Source: Janthinobacterium agaricidamnosum NBRC 102515 = DSM 9628
Lineage (GTDB): Bacteria > Pseudomonadota > Gammaproteobacteria > Burkholderiales > Burkholderiaceae_D
Assembly (NCBI RefSeq): GCF_000723165.1
Contig: NZ_HG322949.1
Coordinates: forward strand, 5,765,995 to 5,829,994
Direction: 5' to 3'
Length of the DNA stretch: 64,000 bases
Position 1 is the stretch's first letter. The number at the start of each line of letters is the position of its first letter. Below, piece after piece: positions 27,194 to 35,076 of this stretch. Made by a program: the position numbers and the translations under genes. The notes below the pieces were generated by a model, which ran no database searches, had not been told where the DNA came from, and saw only the letters and a program-made list of their open reading frames with translations.

Positions 27194-28093
27194 ATGAAGA
27201 AATCACGCTGGCGGTTTGCCATGGCAGTTTTGCTGTTGCCCGCCTTATCGGCCCTGGCGCAGAATCCGGCATTGATTTCGCACGCCGAACAGCCGGCCCG
27301 GCTGGTGCGCAAGACCAGCGTGTTCGATGCCCCGGCCGGCGTGGCGCTGCAAGCCGGCGACATCGTCGAATCCGGCGCCACCGGCCTGCAAATCGAAATC
27401 CCCGGCGGGCCGATGGTCGCGCTCGGCCCGGCCAGCGGCATTTATATCGACAGCGCCAGCGGCGCGCTGGGGGTCAGCCTGCTGCGCGGCTGGCTCAAGG
27501 TGGCGCAGGACAAGCCCGGCGCCGGCCGCGCCAGCGTGTCGGCCAGCCTGGTCGAGGTGCGCACCAGCGGCGGCACCGGCATCGTCCATGCGGCCCCGGA
27601 CGGCACCGAGCTGTTTGTCGAACAGGGCACGCTGATGGCGGCCCCGGTGGCGCCGGAAAAAGACAAGGACAAACCCGGCCCGGCGCTGGCCGAGCAGGCA
27701 TTCCGGCGCGACCAGTATGCCTTGTGGCGCGACGCCCGTTCCGGCCCGGCCCTGCCGCCGGTACTGGCGGCGCGTCCGCCGAAACAGTTTGTTTCGCAAA
27801 TGCCGCCGGCCTTCTTCGATCCGCTGGTGGCGGTGGCCGCGCGCATCCGTCCGGCCCAGCCGGTATTGCAGCATGAAGTCAGCGCGCAGGAGGTGGCCGG
27901 CTGGAACGATGCCGCACCGGCGGCGCTGCGCAAGCGCCTGGTGGCCCGTTTTGCGGCGCGCCTGAGCGACGCGGCATTCCGCAAGGACGCCGAAACGCTG
28001 TTTGGCGCCCATCCCGACTGGCAGCAGGTGTTGCAGGCGCAACGCACCGAGCGCAAGGTCAAGGCATATTCCGCCACCAACGTCATCTTTTGA
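27194..28093 (+). CDS. Exported FecR-domain protein
   Basis: A 299-residue protein with a clear Sec signal peptide (MKKSRWRFAMAVLLLPALSALAQ). A FecR-like beta-rich domain follows at about 30-140 (GDIVESGATGLQIEIPGGPMVALGP, LLRGWLKVA, GTELFVEQGTL). It is not the classical membrane FecR anti-sigma factor: there is no N-terminal cytoplasmic sigma-binding domain and no TM helix beyond the signal. It starts a three-gene unit with the c-heme sensor (four-base gap) and the Ser/Thr kinase. A TATAAA just before the ATG may be part of its promoter. Function unknown; a periplasmic sensing or scaffold role is inferred from context. Confidence 0.75.
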   Translation: MKKSRWRFAMAVLLLPALSALAQNPALISHAEQPARLVRKTSVFDAPAGVALQAGDIVESGATGLQIEIPGGPMVALGPASGIYIDSASGALGVSLLRGWLKVAQDKPGAGRASVSASLVEVRTSGGTGIVHAAPDGTELFVEQGTLMAAPVAPEKDKDKPGPALAEQAFRRDQYALWRDARSGPALPPVLAARPPKQFVSQMPPAFFDPLVAVAARIRPAQPVLQHEVSAQEVAGWNDAAPAALRKRLVARFAARLSDAAFRKDAETLFGAHPDWQQVLQAQRTERKVKAYSATNVIF

Positions 28094-28097
28094 AGCC

Positions 28098-28979
28098 ATG
28101 AAAAAACTGTCCCTTGCCGCCAAATTCAACCTGGTGTTCCTGCTCGTGTCGGCGGCCGGCTTTGTCGGCGCCAGCATGGTCACCGATGCGCTGCTGGCGC
28201 GTAATGCGCGCGAAGAAACGCTGGAAAACGCGCGCCTGCTGATGAGCGCCTCGTCGGCGGCCGGCAAGTACGCGGCCGCGCATATCGTGCCGCTGCTGGA
28301 AAACCGCATGAAGTTCGAATTCCTGCCGGAGTCGGTGCCGACCTTCGCCGCCATCGAACACTTGAACGAGTTGCTGAAGTCGTATCCGAACTACAGCTAC
28401 AAGTATGCGACGCTGAACCCGACCAATCCGCGCAACCGCGCCAATGCATGGGAAACGCCGCTGGTGCAAACCTTGCGCACCCATGCCGGCACCCCGGAAC
28501 TGGTCGGCGAGCGCAGCACGCCGGCCGGTCCGTCGCTGTACATCGCGCGGCCGATCCGCATCAGCAACGAAGCCTGCCTGGCGTGCCACAGCGTGCCGGA
28601 AGCGGCGCCCAAGACCATGCTCGACATTTACGGCCGCGAGCACGGTTTCGGCTGGAAGCTCAATGAAGTGGTCGGCGCGCAGGTGGTGTCGGTGCCGATG
28701 GCGGTGCCGCTGGCGCGCGCCAAGCTGCTGTTGCACAGCTATATGTGGTCGATGCTGGGCATCTTCGCCTTCCTGTTCGTCGCCCTGAACCTGATGGTGC
28801 ACTGGTTCGTCACGCGCCGCATCAAGCAAATGTCGCGCGTCGCCGACGCGGTCAGCCTGGGCCGGTTCGACGCGGCCGAACTCGACATGCGCGGCGGCGA
28901 CGAGCTGTCGCAACTGGCGCGCTCGTTCAGCCGCATGCGCACCAGCCTGGCCAGCGCGATGAAAATGCTGGATGAGTAA
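28098..28979 (+). CDS. Membrane sensor with Tll0287-like (DUF3365) c-heme domain and HAMP, no output domain
   Basis: 293 residues. TM1 lies at about 8-28 (FNLVFLLVSAAGFVGASMV). The periplasmic Tll0287-like domain (about 30-205) has a CLACH (CxxCH) c-type heme-attachment site near residue 160 and KFEFLPESVPTFAA typical of the family. TM2 (about 216-238, MWSMLGIFAFLFVALNLMV) is followed by a HAMP domain (RRIKQMSRVADAVSLGRFD..., to 293), and the protein then ends. It lacks any kinase, cyclase or methyl-accepting output domain. Its stop overlaps the Ser/Thr kinase start by eight bases, so the kinase is the likely output partner (inference). The start at 28098 is used; the longer frame upstream overlaps the FecR gene. 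Confidence 0.85.
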   Translation: MKKLSLAAKFNLVFLLVSAAGFVGASMVTDALLARNAREETLENARLLMSASSAAGKYAAAHIVPLLENRMKFEFLPESVPTFAAIEHLNELLKSYPNYSYKYATLNPTNPRNRANAWETPLVQTLRTHAGTPELVGERSTPAGPSLYIARPIRISNEACLACHSVPEAAPKTMLDIYGREHGFGWKLNEVVGAQVVSVPMAVPLARAKLLLHSYMWSMLGIFAFLFVALNLMVHWFVTRRIKQMSRVADAVSLGRFDAAELDMRGGDELSQLARSFSRMRTSLASAMKMLDE

Positions 28980-30483
28980 CCGCGTCGCGATGCGGGAAAA
29001 CATCGGCAAATACCGCCTGGAGAGCGTGCTCGGCAAGGGCGCGATGGGCGTCGTCTATCGTGCGTTCGATCCGCTGATCGAACGCACGGTGGCGCTGAAG
29101 ACCATCCGCAAGGATGCCGCCGAGGATGTGCAGCACCAGGAAATGATCGACCGCTTCCGCAAGGAGGCGCAGGCGGCCGGCCGCCTGATGCACCCGAATA
29201 TCGTGGCGATCCACGAGTATGGCGAAGACGACGAGGTGGCGTTCATCGCGATGGAATTCATCGAAGGCACGCCGCTGTCGGCGCTGCTGGGCGAGCAGCC
29301 GGCGGCCATGGCCAGCACGCTGGGCTGGATGCGCGACTTGCTCGACGCCCTGGCGTATTCCCACGAACAGGGCGTGGTGCACCGCGATATCAAGCCGGCC
29401 AACCTGCTGGTGACGCGCGACGGCCGCATCAAGATCAGCGATTTCGGCATCGCCCGCATCGAATCGTCGACGCTGACCCAGACCGGCGCGATGCTGGGCA
29501 CGCCCAGCTATATGTCGCCGGAACAGTTCCGCTGCGAAGCGGTCGACGGCCGCAGCGACCTGTTCTCGGCCGGCATCGTGCTGTACCAGCTATTGACCGG
29601 CAAGCGGCCGTTTTCCGGTTCCGCCTCGACCGTGATGCAGCAAATCCTGAACCACACGCCGCCGCAGCCGTCGATGTTCAATGCCGCGCTGCCGGCCGGC
29701 TTCGACAGCATCGTCATGCGCGCGCTGGCGAAGCAGCCGGCCGAACGTTTTTCATCGGCGCGCGCCTTTTTGCAGGCGCTGCTGGCGACCCAGCAGGGCC
29801 AGGCCATCGCCGACGCCGACAGCGACGCCACCATCCTGGCCACGCCGGCGGCGGCGCAGCTATTCACGGCGACGCTGGGCGGGCCGGCCGACCAGTCGTC
29901 GGCGGCGACCGGCACGGCCGACCTGGCGCCATGGAAAAGGACGGTGTTCCCGTCGCTGGAATTGATCCTGGCGCAGCAGATCGGGCCGATGGCCAGGCTG
30001 CTGCTGAAGAAAATCGGCGCCATGGCCGATGATTTCGATGCGCTGTGCCAGCAATTGCTGCCGCACATACCGTCGCCGGCCGGGCGCGCCCGGTTCGAGG
30101 AACAACTGGCCGATATCCGCTTGTTGCTGGCCCCACCGCCCGCGCCGGAGCCGGTGCCGGACAGCGCGGTCAAGGAGGCGACGCTGGCGCTGCCGGTGGC
30201 CGATGTCACGGCGCTCACGGCGGCGGAGGCGGGCGCGACACTCAGGATGCCGCCAGCGCCGTTATTGGCGCCGAGACTGACGCCGGAATTCAGCGCCGCC
30301 ATCGTGCCGCGGCTGGCGGCGTGGATCGGGCCGATCGCCAGCATCGTCGCCAAGCGCGCCGCGCGGGAATGCGGCGAAGACGGCGACCTTGACGCGTTCC
30401 TGCAATTGCTGGCGCTGCACATCGACAGCGACGCGGAGCGCCAGCGTTTTATCGGCGAAGCGCGCAGCGTCGCCGCAAGCTGA
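28972..30483 (+). CDS. Soluble Ser/Thr protein kinase with C-terminal tandem repeat
   Basis: A 503-residue Hanks-type kinase. The kinase domain (about 12-270) has the glycine loop GKGAMGVVYRAF, catalytic lysine in VALKTI, catalytic loop HRDIKPANLL near 138-147, DFG near 158 and GTPSYMSPEQ. There are no transmembrane helices. The C-terminus holds two related segments of about 60 residues, around 320-385 (LAQQIGPMARLLLKKIGA...FEEQL) and 435-500 (LAAWIGPIASIVAKRAA...RFIGEA), joined by a Pro/Ala linker. It is encoded in overlap with the HAMP sensor. It is not the membrane-spanning PpkA of T6SS loci, though it is the only Ser/Thr kinase in the window. Confidence 0.92.
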   Translation: MSNRVAMRENIGKYRLESVLGKGAMGVVYRAFDPLIERTVALKTIRKDAAEDVQHQEMIDRFRKEAQAAGRLMHPNIVAIHEYGEDDEVAFIAMEFIEGTPLSALLGEQPAAMASTLGWMRDLLDALAYSHEQGVVHRDIKPANLLVTRDGRIKISDFGIARIESSTLTQTGAMLGTPSYMSPEQFRCEAVDGRSDLFSAGIVLYQLLTGKRPFSGSASTVMQQILNHTPPQPSMFNAALPAGFDSIVMRALAKQPAERFSSARAFLQALLATQQGQAIADADSDATILATPAAAQLFTATLGGPADQSSAATGTADLAPWKRTVFPSLELILAQQIGPMARLLLKKIGAMADDFDALCQQLLPHIPSPAGRARFEEQLADIRLLLAPPPAPEPVPDSAVKEATLALPVADVTALTAAEAGATLRMPPAPLLAPRLTPEFSAAIVPRLAAWIGPIASIVAKRAARECGEDGDLDAFLQLLALHIDSDAERQRFIGEARSVAAS

Positions 30484-30490
30484 TCCGACC

Positions 30491-30862
30491 CTATTGCACC
30501 GAACGCAGGTAGGCCAGCAAGTTGGCGATTTTCTCGTCGCTGGTCATGCCCCAGAAGCGCATCTTGTTGCCCGGCACCACGTCGCCCGGGGACTTCAGGA
30601 AGGCCGCCAGGGTTTGCTCGGTCCACACGATGCTGGCGTTTTTCATCGCCGGCGAATAATGAAAATCCGCCGTGGTCCCGGCCTTGCGGCCAAATACGCC
30701 ATGCAGGTGCGGGCCGAAACCGGCCCGCGCCGAACGCCCGACCTGATGGCAGGATGCGCATGTGGCGAAGGCGCGCTTGCCGGCCTCCAGGTCGGGCGCG
30801 GCTTGCGCCGCCGGTTGGCCGGCCATGGCCAGGACCAGCAATGCGGATAGCTTGATTTGCAT
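30491..30862 (-). CDS. Small periplasmic class I cytochrome c
   Basis: A 123-residue monoheme cytochrome c. A signal peptide (MQIKLSALLVLAMAGQPAAQA) precedes the heme-binding CASCH motif. The typical GPHLHGVFGRKAGT and the distal methionine in PGNKMRFWGM follow, and the C-terminal helix is IANLLAYLRSVQ. It is a likely soluble electron carrier. The ATG at 30862 is preferred over a TTG six codons upstream. It converges on the Ser/Thr kinase gene with a seven-base gap. Confidence 0.93.
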   Translation of the reverse strand: MQIKLSALLVLAMAGQPAAQAAPDLEAGKRAFATCASCHQVGRSARAGFGPHLHGVFGRKAGTTADFHYSPAMKNASIVWTEQTLAAFLKSPGDVVPGNKMRFWGMTSDEKIANLLAYLRSVQ

Positions 30863-30953
30863 GTCATGAAAAGATGTCAAATACGCGATTGTAGCCGTAT
30901 TGATAAATCCAGCGACCGCATTTGTCCGCCGCTCCAGGCCGGCAGATGCGTTT

Positions 30954-31625
30954 TTAATTGAATTTCAGGCTGCCGGAATCGCTGTCTGAATCCGGCGCCG
31001 CCCGGTAAAACTGACGGAGTGGCAAACCATGTTCGCTGCGAATGCCGTTTTCCGAAAGAGGTTCTTTGGAAAATTTACCGGTGCCGACCGCGCGGTCTTC
31101 TTCTTCGGCCGCAGGGGTGGACGGATCATAACGGTCGCTCGTTCCTCCCGTAAACGTACCCTTCATCATGCGGTAGCCATGCACCAGTTCATGCGCCAGC
31201 GATGCAAAAGACAGTGAGGTGTCATCGATCAGTTTCGGCCGCCCGCTCGCATCGATCTTCACGCTCTGGCGGGGATTCCAGTCGATGCTGGCGCTGGTGC
31301 CCTCGCCTTTTCTGCCCAATGATTGTTTCGAGGCCAGCTGGATGGCCTTGGCATTATGCGCGGCATGAAATTCATTTTTCGATACCTGATGCGCTTCGGC
31401 TTGTTTTTCGGTTAAGACCGGACGCGCAGCCGAGTTAACACTGACGACAACGACTTTCAGGGCCTTGCCATTGGTGCTCAGTTTTTGTATTTCATCTAAA
31501 AGACTGGCGCCATTTTTTTTGCTCGCAATTTTTTCGATGGCATATTCAGCCGCACGGTATTGGTCTTCCGTTCTGGCTTCGATATGGATGTATGGTGCGA
31601 TAACGCTTGCTTGTATATGGCTCAT
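30954..31625 (-). CDS. M91-family zinc metalloprotease, probable type III secreted effector (NleD/HopH1-like)
   Basis: 223 residues with no signal peptide. The core is an HExxH zinc motif, SLAHELVHGYRMMKG, in the M91 context; an acidic EEEDRAVG stretch downstream can supply the third ligand. The C-terminal SENGIRSEHGLPLRQFY block matches the family of E. coli NleD and Pseudomonas HopH1/HopAP1. NleD cleaves host JNK and p38 kinases. The gene is preceded by AAGGAAAAAAT-ATG. It lies 18 bases downstream of a CesT-like chaperone gene in the same orientation, the standard chaperone-effector arrangement, and both sit behind a HrpL-type box. The family assignment is from motifs; secretion and target are inferred. 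Confidence 0.8.
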   Translation of the reverse strand: MSHIQASVIAPYIHIEARTEDQYRAAEYAIEKIASKKNGASLLDEIQKLSTNGKALKVVVVSVNSAARPVLTEKQAEAHQVSKNEFHAAHNAKAIQLASKQSLGRKGEGTSASIDWNPRQSVKIDASGRPKLIDDTSLSFASLAHELVHGYRMMKGTFTGGTSDRYDPSTPAAEEEDRAVGTGKFSKEPLSENGIRSEHGLPLRQFYRAAPDSDSDSGSLKFN

Positions 31626-31643
31626 ATTTTTTCCTTTTATTGA

Positions 31644-32126
31644 TTAAACAGGGGTTTTTGAAGCATGGTTGGAATAGATTCTCCGAAGCGTAAAATCTTC
31701 CCTGGATTTACTGCCGCCGGGCCTGCTATTTTCTTTACCCACCCATTTTTTGATGGTGTCGGAGTAATATGAAAATTTTTGAAATGAACTGATTAAGGCG
31801 TCGTTATGAAGATGCGCTAATAATTGTTTACTCCATATCACAATTTCTGACGATTCGACGGCTACGCCGATGGTGATCTGCGGATGATCATCGATATTCA
31901 AGTTGGCTTGTAACAATTCCAATGGAAAGTTCTTACTGTAGTTGTTTGGAAGTTTTAGGGTGCAACTGAATGCCAGATATTCTTCAGCAATCAGTTGGAA
32001 GTTGATTTTTATGTCCGATTGCAGAGTGGCTTCATAACTTTGAATCAGGTTCTTCTCGGGAATTCCCGCATTCAGGAATTTGAAAAGAGGAATTAACTTA
32101 TTATGCAGATCAATTTTCTCGTTCAT
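31644..32126 (-). CDS. CesT/Tir-family type III secretion chaperone
   Basis: A 160-residue acidic cytosolic protein in visibly AT-rich DNA. The sequence pattern INFQLIAEEYLAFSCTLKLP, LELLQANLNI, HPQITIGVAVESSEIVIWSKQLL fits the class I (CesT-like) secretion chaperone fold, with the beta-strands and dimer helices in order and an alpha helix at each end. Such chaperones are encoded just before their effector, as here. The start at 32126 lacks a clear Shine-Dalgarno sequence. The fold call is by pattern and genetic context, so it is less certain than that of the effector. Confidence 0.65.
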   Translation of the reverse strand: MNEKIDLHNKLIPLFKFLNAGIPEKNLIQSYEATLQSDIKINFQLIAEEYLAFSCTLKLPNNYSKNFPLELLQANLNIDDHPQITIGVAVESSEIVIWSKQLLAHLHNDALISSFQKFSYYSDTIKKWVGKENSRPGGSKSREDFTLRRIYSNHASKTPV

Positions 32127-32486
32127 GATGTATTTAATAATTGATGAAATATTACATTTATTGATATTGTTGAAAGTAAAAACAATATTAATTGTCAGTA
32201 AATCACATTTAATTTTTGCAATTTCCAGATCAAATGTTTGTTTTTGAGCAATTTCAACATTTGATGAGGTGAAATTAAGTGGTTATACATTAAAGATAGT
32301 TCCGGATTAGTCGGAATCAATAATTGAAGATTTAAGTTGGTTAATTTGTATGATTCTAATTTTTCCGACTTAAGGCCACCTCTAATAAAGCAGACACTGC
32401 CGCTAGGTGCATGAATTGGCGCAGCAGGATCAGTGTGCCAGCGTCTGGTGTCAGCGTTTATCATGGTGTGATAAAGGATGAACCAC
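32127..32486. other. AT-rich intergenic region
   Basis: These 360 bases separate the chaperone gene from the NTF2-like gene. They hold the hrp box and a weak hairpin (ATTGTT / AACAAT near 32169-32190). A 110-codon minus-strand frame runs through but shows no recognisable protein. Otherwise nothing is seen. Confidence 0.5.
32276..32303 (-). promoter_or_regulatory. HrpL-type hrp box upstream of chaperone-effector pair
   Basis: On the minus strand GGAACT is followed by 15 bases and CCACTTA. The consensus for HrpL-dependent promoters is GGAACC-N15/16-CCACNNA, so five of six -35 bases, the spacing and all fixed -10 bases match. It points at the chaperone gene, whose ATG is about 150 bases downstream with no intervening gene on that strand. 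Confidence 0.65.
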
Positions 32487-32885
32487 ATGAACCATGACAA
32501 CCCGTATTTTCTTGAAGTGATCGACACCCATGTACTGATCCGTCAATGGCTGGGCGGTGAGAGCAGCGACCCGCAAGTGTGCGCTGCGTTGCTGGCCCGG
32601 TTCTCGCCGGACTATTCGATGGTGGGCACCGGCGGCCAGCGACTCGATTTTATGAAGCTGAGCGGCTTTTTCCGTAGCGCGGCGGGCAGCAGGCCGGGAT
32701 TGGAAATTGGGTTGAGCGATTTGACGCTGCTGCAGCAAAGTGCCTCGGGCGCGGTAGTGGCTTACCGCGAAAGCCAGTCACTGCCCGGCGGCGACCTCAC
32801 CGCGCGGTTGTCGACCGTGGTGTTCGACCGCGATGGCGCCGGCAAGCTGTTGTGGCGCCATTTGCACGAGACCTGGATCGCCTGA
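32487..32885 (+). CDS. NTF2-like / DUF4440 small protein
   Basis: A 132-residue protein with the SnoaL/DUF4440 (NTF2-like) pattern: an N-terminal helix VLIRQWLGGESSD, LLARFSPDYSMVGTGGQRLDFMKLSGFFRSAAG, and a C-terminal sheet ending LLWRHLHETWIA. Proteins of this fold are small-molecule-binding or enzymatic; the substrate is unknown. The ATG at 32487 has AAAGGA eight bases upstream; another ATG at 32478 overlaps that site. It converges on the LysR gene with a two-base gap. Confidence 0.75.
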   Translation: MNHDNPYFLEVIDTHVLIRQWLGGESSDPQVCAALLARFSPDYSMVGTGGQRLDFMKLSGFFRSAAGSRPGLEIGLSDLTLLQQSASGAVVAYRESQSLPGGDLTARLSTVVFDRDGAGKLLWRHLHETWIA

Positions 32886-32887
32886 TA

Positions 32888-33778
32888 TCAACGCGACGCC
32901 TGCACAAACTCGATGAACGCCTTCAGCGCAGCCGGCACTTGGCGCCGGCTCGGGTAATACAGGTACAGGCCCGGATAGTGCGGGCACCAGTCCTCCAGCA
33001 CTTGCACCAGGCGGCCGCTGGCCACGTGTTCGGCGGCCATGTGCTCGAACACGAACGCCAGTCCGGCGCCATGCAGCGCCGCATCGACCATCATGCGCAC
33101 GTCGTGCAGGGTCAGCGGGCCATCGACCTGGGTTTCCAGCTTGATGCCGTCGCGCTCCAGTTCCCAGCGGTACAGCACGCCGCTGGGAAAACGGTGGCGT
33201 ATGCAGGGCAAACCCGGCAAGTCGTGCGGATGTGCCGGCACGCCATGCTCGGCCAGGAATGCCGGCGTGGCGACCACCACCGAACGCATCGACCGGCCGA
33301 GCGGGATCGCCACCATGTCCGCTTCGATCCGTTCGCCGAAACGCACGCCGGCGTCGAAACCGCTGGACACCACATCGACCAGCGCATCGTTGTCGTCGAT
33401 CTCGACCCTGATTTCCGGATACAGTTTTAAAAAGCGCGCCACCAGCGGCAGCAGCACCAGTTGCGTGGCCGAGCGCCCGGCATTGATGCGCAGCGAACCG
33501 GACGGCTTGCCGCGAAAATGGTTCAAGTCTTCCAGCGCATCGTCGATGTCGCGGAAGGCCGGCGCGATGCGCGACAGCAGCCGTTCGCCGGCTTCGGTCA
33601 GCCCTACGCTGCGGGTGGTGCGGTTCAGCAGGCGCAGGCCCAGCTGTTCTTCCAGGCCGCGCAGCGAATGGCTCAGCGCGGATGGCGACACACCCAGTTC
33701 GATCGCGGCGCGGCTGAAGCTGCGGTGCTGGGCGATGCTGAGGAATTGCGCCAGTTCGGCGGGCGTGATGCGTTTCAT
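32888..33778 (-). CDS. LysR-family regulator divergent from the RND efflux operon
   Basis: A 296-residue LTTR. The N-terminal winged HTH has FLSIAQHRSFSRAAIELGVSPSALSHSLRGLEEQLGLRLLNRTTRSVGLTEAG. The effector-binding domain is typical of the CrgA/YafC subgroup (RINAGRSATQLVLLPLVARFLKLYPEIRVEI...DAGVRFGE). It is divergent from the MFP-RND-yqhD operon, so it is the likely activator or repressor of that operon; MexT stands in the same position to mexEF-oprN in Pseudomonas. The ATG at 33778 fits the family start; ten extra residues upstream are unlikely. Confidence 0.93.
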   Translation of the reverse strand: MKRITPAELAQFLSIAQHRSFSRAAIELGVSPSALSHSLRGLEEQLGLRLLNRTTRSVGLTEAGERLLSRIAPAFRDIDDALEDLNHFRGKPSGSLRINAGRSATQLVLLPLVARFLKLYPEIRVEIDDNDALVDVVSSGFDAGVRFGERIEADMVAIPLGRSMRSVVVATPAFLAEHGVPAHPHDLPGLPCIRHRFPSGVLYRWELERDGIKLETQVDGPLTLHDVRMMVDAALHGAGLAFVFEHMAAEHVASGRLVQVLEDWCPHYPGLYLYYPSRRQVPAALKAFIEFVQASR

Positions 33779-33897
33779 TGGTGAATATGGCTCATAAGCC
33801 CTTATCAAATTATTGGTATTATCACATTAATTGCGACATCGTACATTAACGTCCACGTCCGACGCCTTTTGCGCAGGACACCATACCGGGACCGTTG
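33779..33897. promoter_or_regulatory. Divergent LysR / RND control region
   Basis: A 119-base region, AT-rich relative to flanks. It contains the short dyad ATAAG-CC-CTTAT close to the LysR start and several T-N11-A-like spacings of the kind LTTRs bind. No exact operator can be assigned. Confidence 0.35.
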
Positions 33898-35076
33898 ATG
33901 AAGAAACCAAGCATAGGCTGGCTGCGCAATCCGTGGCTGATGATCGCGGTGCTGCTGCTGGCCATGCTGGCGGTCGCGATCGGCAAGCGCCTGCAGGCGG
34001 CGGCGCCGCTTATCGCTCCAGCGGCGGCGCCGATGAAGGTCGGCGCCGCCACCGTGGCCTTGCGCGATGCGCGCATCTGGGACGCCTTTTCCGGCCGGCT
34101 GGAAGCGGTCGAGCGGGTCGAGCTGCGTTCGCGCGTGGCCGGCGCCATCGCGGCGATCCATTTTAATGAAGGCAAGTGGGTGCGGCAGGGCGAGCTGCTG
34201 GTCAGCATCGACCCGGCGCCGTACGCCGCCGAGGTGGCGCGCCTGAAGGCGCAAGCCGGCGCCGCCGAATCGAACGCCAGCCATGCGCATACCGAGCTGG
34301 AGCGCTCGCGTTTGCTGTGGTCGTCGCAGGCGATCGCCCGGCGCGACGTCGATGAAAGCGAACGCGCCGCGCGCGAAGCCGACGCCAGCCTGGCCGCCGC
34401 CCGCGCCGCGTTGCAGCGCGCGTCGCTGGATTTGGAGCACGCCAGCATCCGCGCGCCGGTGGCGGGCCGGGTCGGCCGGCGCGAAGTCACGCCCGGCAAC
34501 CTGGTGGACGCCGGCCCCGACAGCCCGGTGCTGACCACGCTGGTGTCGGTCGATCCGGTGTACGCCAGTTTCGACGCCGGCGAGCAGGTGGTGCAACGCG
34601 CGCTGGCCGGCATCGGGCCGCAAGGCAATGTGGCGGCGGTGCCGGTGCAAATGGAAATCGATAACGGGAGCGGCCTGCAAACCCGCCAGGGCCATCTGCA
34701 ACTGGTGGATAACCAGGTCGATGCGCGCAGCGGCACGATCCGCGTGCGCGCGGTGTTTCCGAATCCGGACGGCGCCCTGATGCCGGGCCAGTTCGTGCGC
34801 CTGCGGCTGGGCCAGGCCAGCAGCGCCAGCGTGCTGCTGATCGACGAGCGCGCCATCGGCACCGACCAGGACCGCCGCTACGTGATGGTGCTGGATGCGC
34901 AAAACAAGGCGTCGCACCGCGACATCACGCTCGGCGGCATGGCCGACGGCATGCGCATCGTCAGGTCCGGCCTGGTTGCCGGCGAACGGGTGGTGGTCGA
35001 TGGCTTTGAACGCGTCAAGCCGGGCGCGATCGTCAGTCCGGTTGCCGCAGTGAGCGCGACAGTGGCGGCACGATGA
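33898..35076 (+). CDS. RND efflux periplasmic adaptor (membrane fusion protein)
   Basis: A 392-residue HlyD/AcrA-family adaptor. An N-terminal membrane anchor (PWLMIAVLLLAMLAVAIG) leads to a biotinyl-lipoyl half (FSGRLEAVERVELRSRVAGAIAAIHFNEGKWVRQGELLVSID). A helical hairpin follows (about 100-170), then the second lipoyl half (ASIRAPVAGRVGRREVTPGNLV) and beta-barrel domains. The start is ATG 33898; a TTG lies immediately before it. It overlaps the RND pump gene by ATGA. It connects the inner-membrane pump to an outer-membrane channel that is not encoded here. Confidence 0.94.
   Translation: MKKPSIGWLRNPWLMIAVLLLAMLAVAIGKRLQAAAPLIAPAAAPMKVGAATVALRDARIWDAFSGRLEAVERVELRSRVAGAIAAIHFNEGKWVRQGELLVSIDPAPYAAEVARLKAQAGAAESNASHAHTELERSRLLWSSQAIARRDVDESERAAREADASLAAARAALQRASLDLEHASIRAPVAGRVGRREVTPGNLVDAGPDSPVLTTLVSVDPVYASFDAGEQVVQRALAGIGPQGNVAAVPVQMEIDNGSGLQTRQGHLQLVDNQVDARSGTIRVRAVFPNPDGALMPGQFVRLRLGQASSASVLLIDERAIGTDQDRRYVMVLDAQNKASHRDITLGGMADGMRIVRSGLVAGERVVVDGFERVKPGAIVSPVAAVSATVAAR

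Noticed and set aside
28972..30483. Calling the Ser/Thr kinase PpkA of the T6SS
   Set aside because: It lacks the transmembrane and periplasmic parts of PpkA, belongs to a different operon and is separated from the T6SS by several unrelated genes.
32195..32527. 110-codon minus-strand frame upstream of the chaperone gene
   Set aside because: No recognisable protein, overlaps the NTF2-like gene start and contains the hrp box; more likely leader or promoter DNA.
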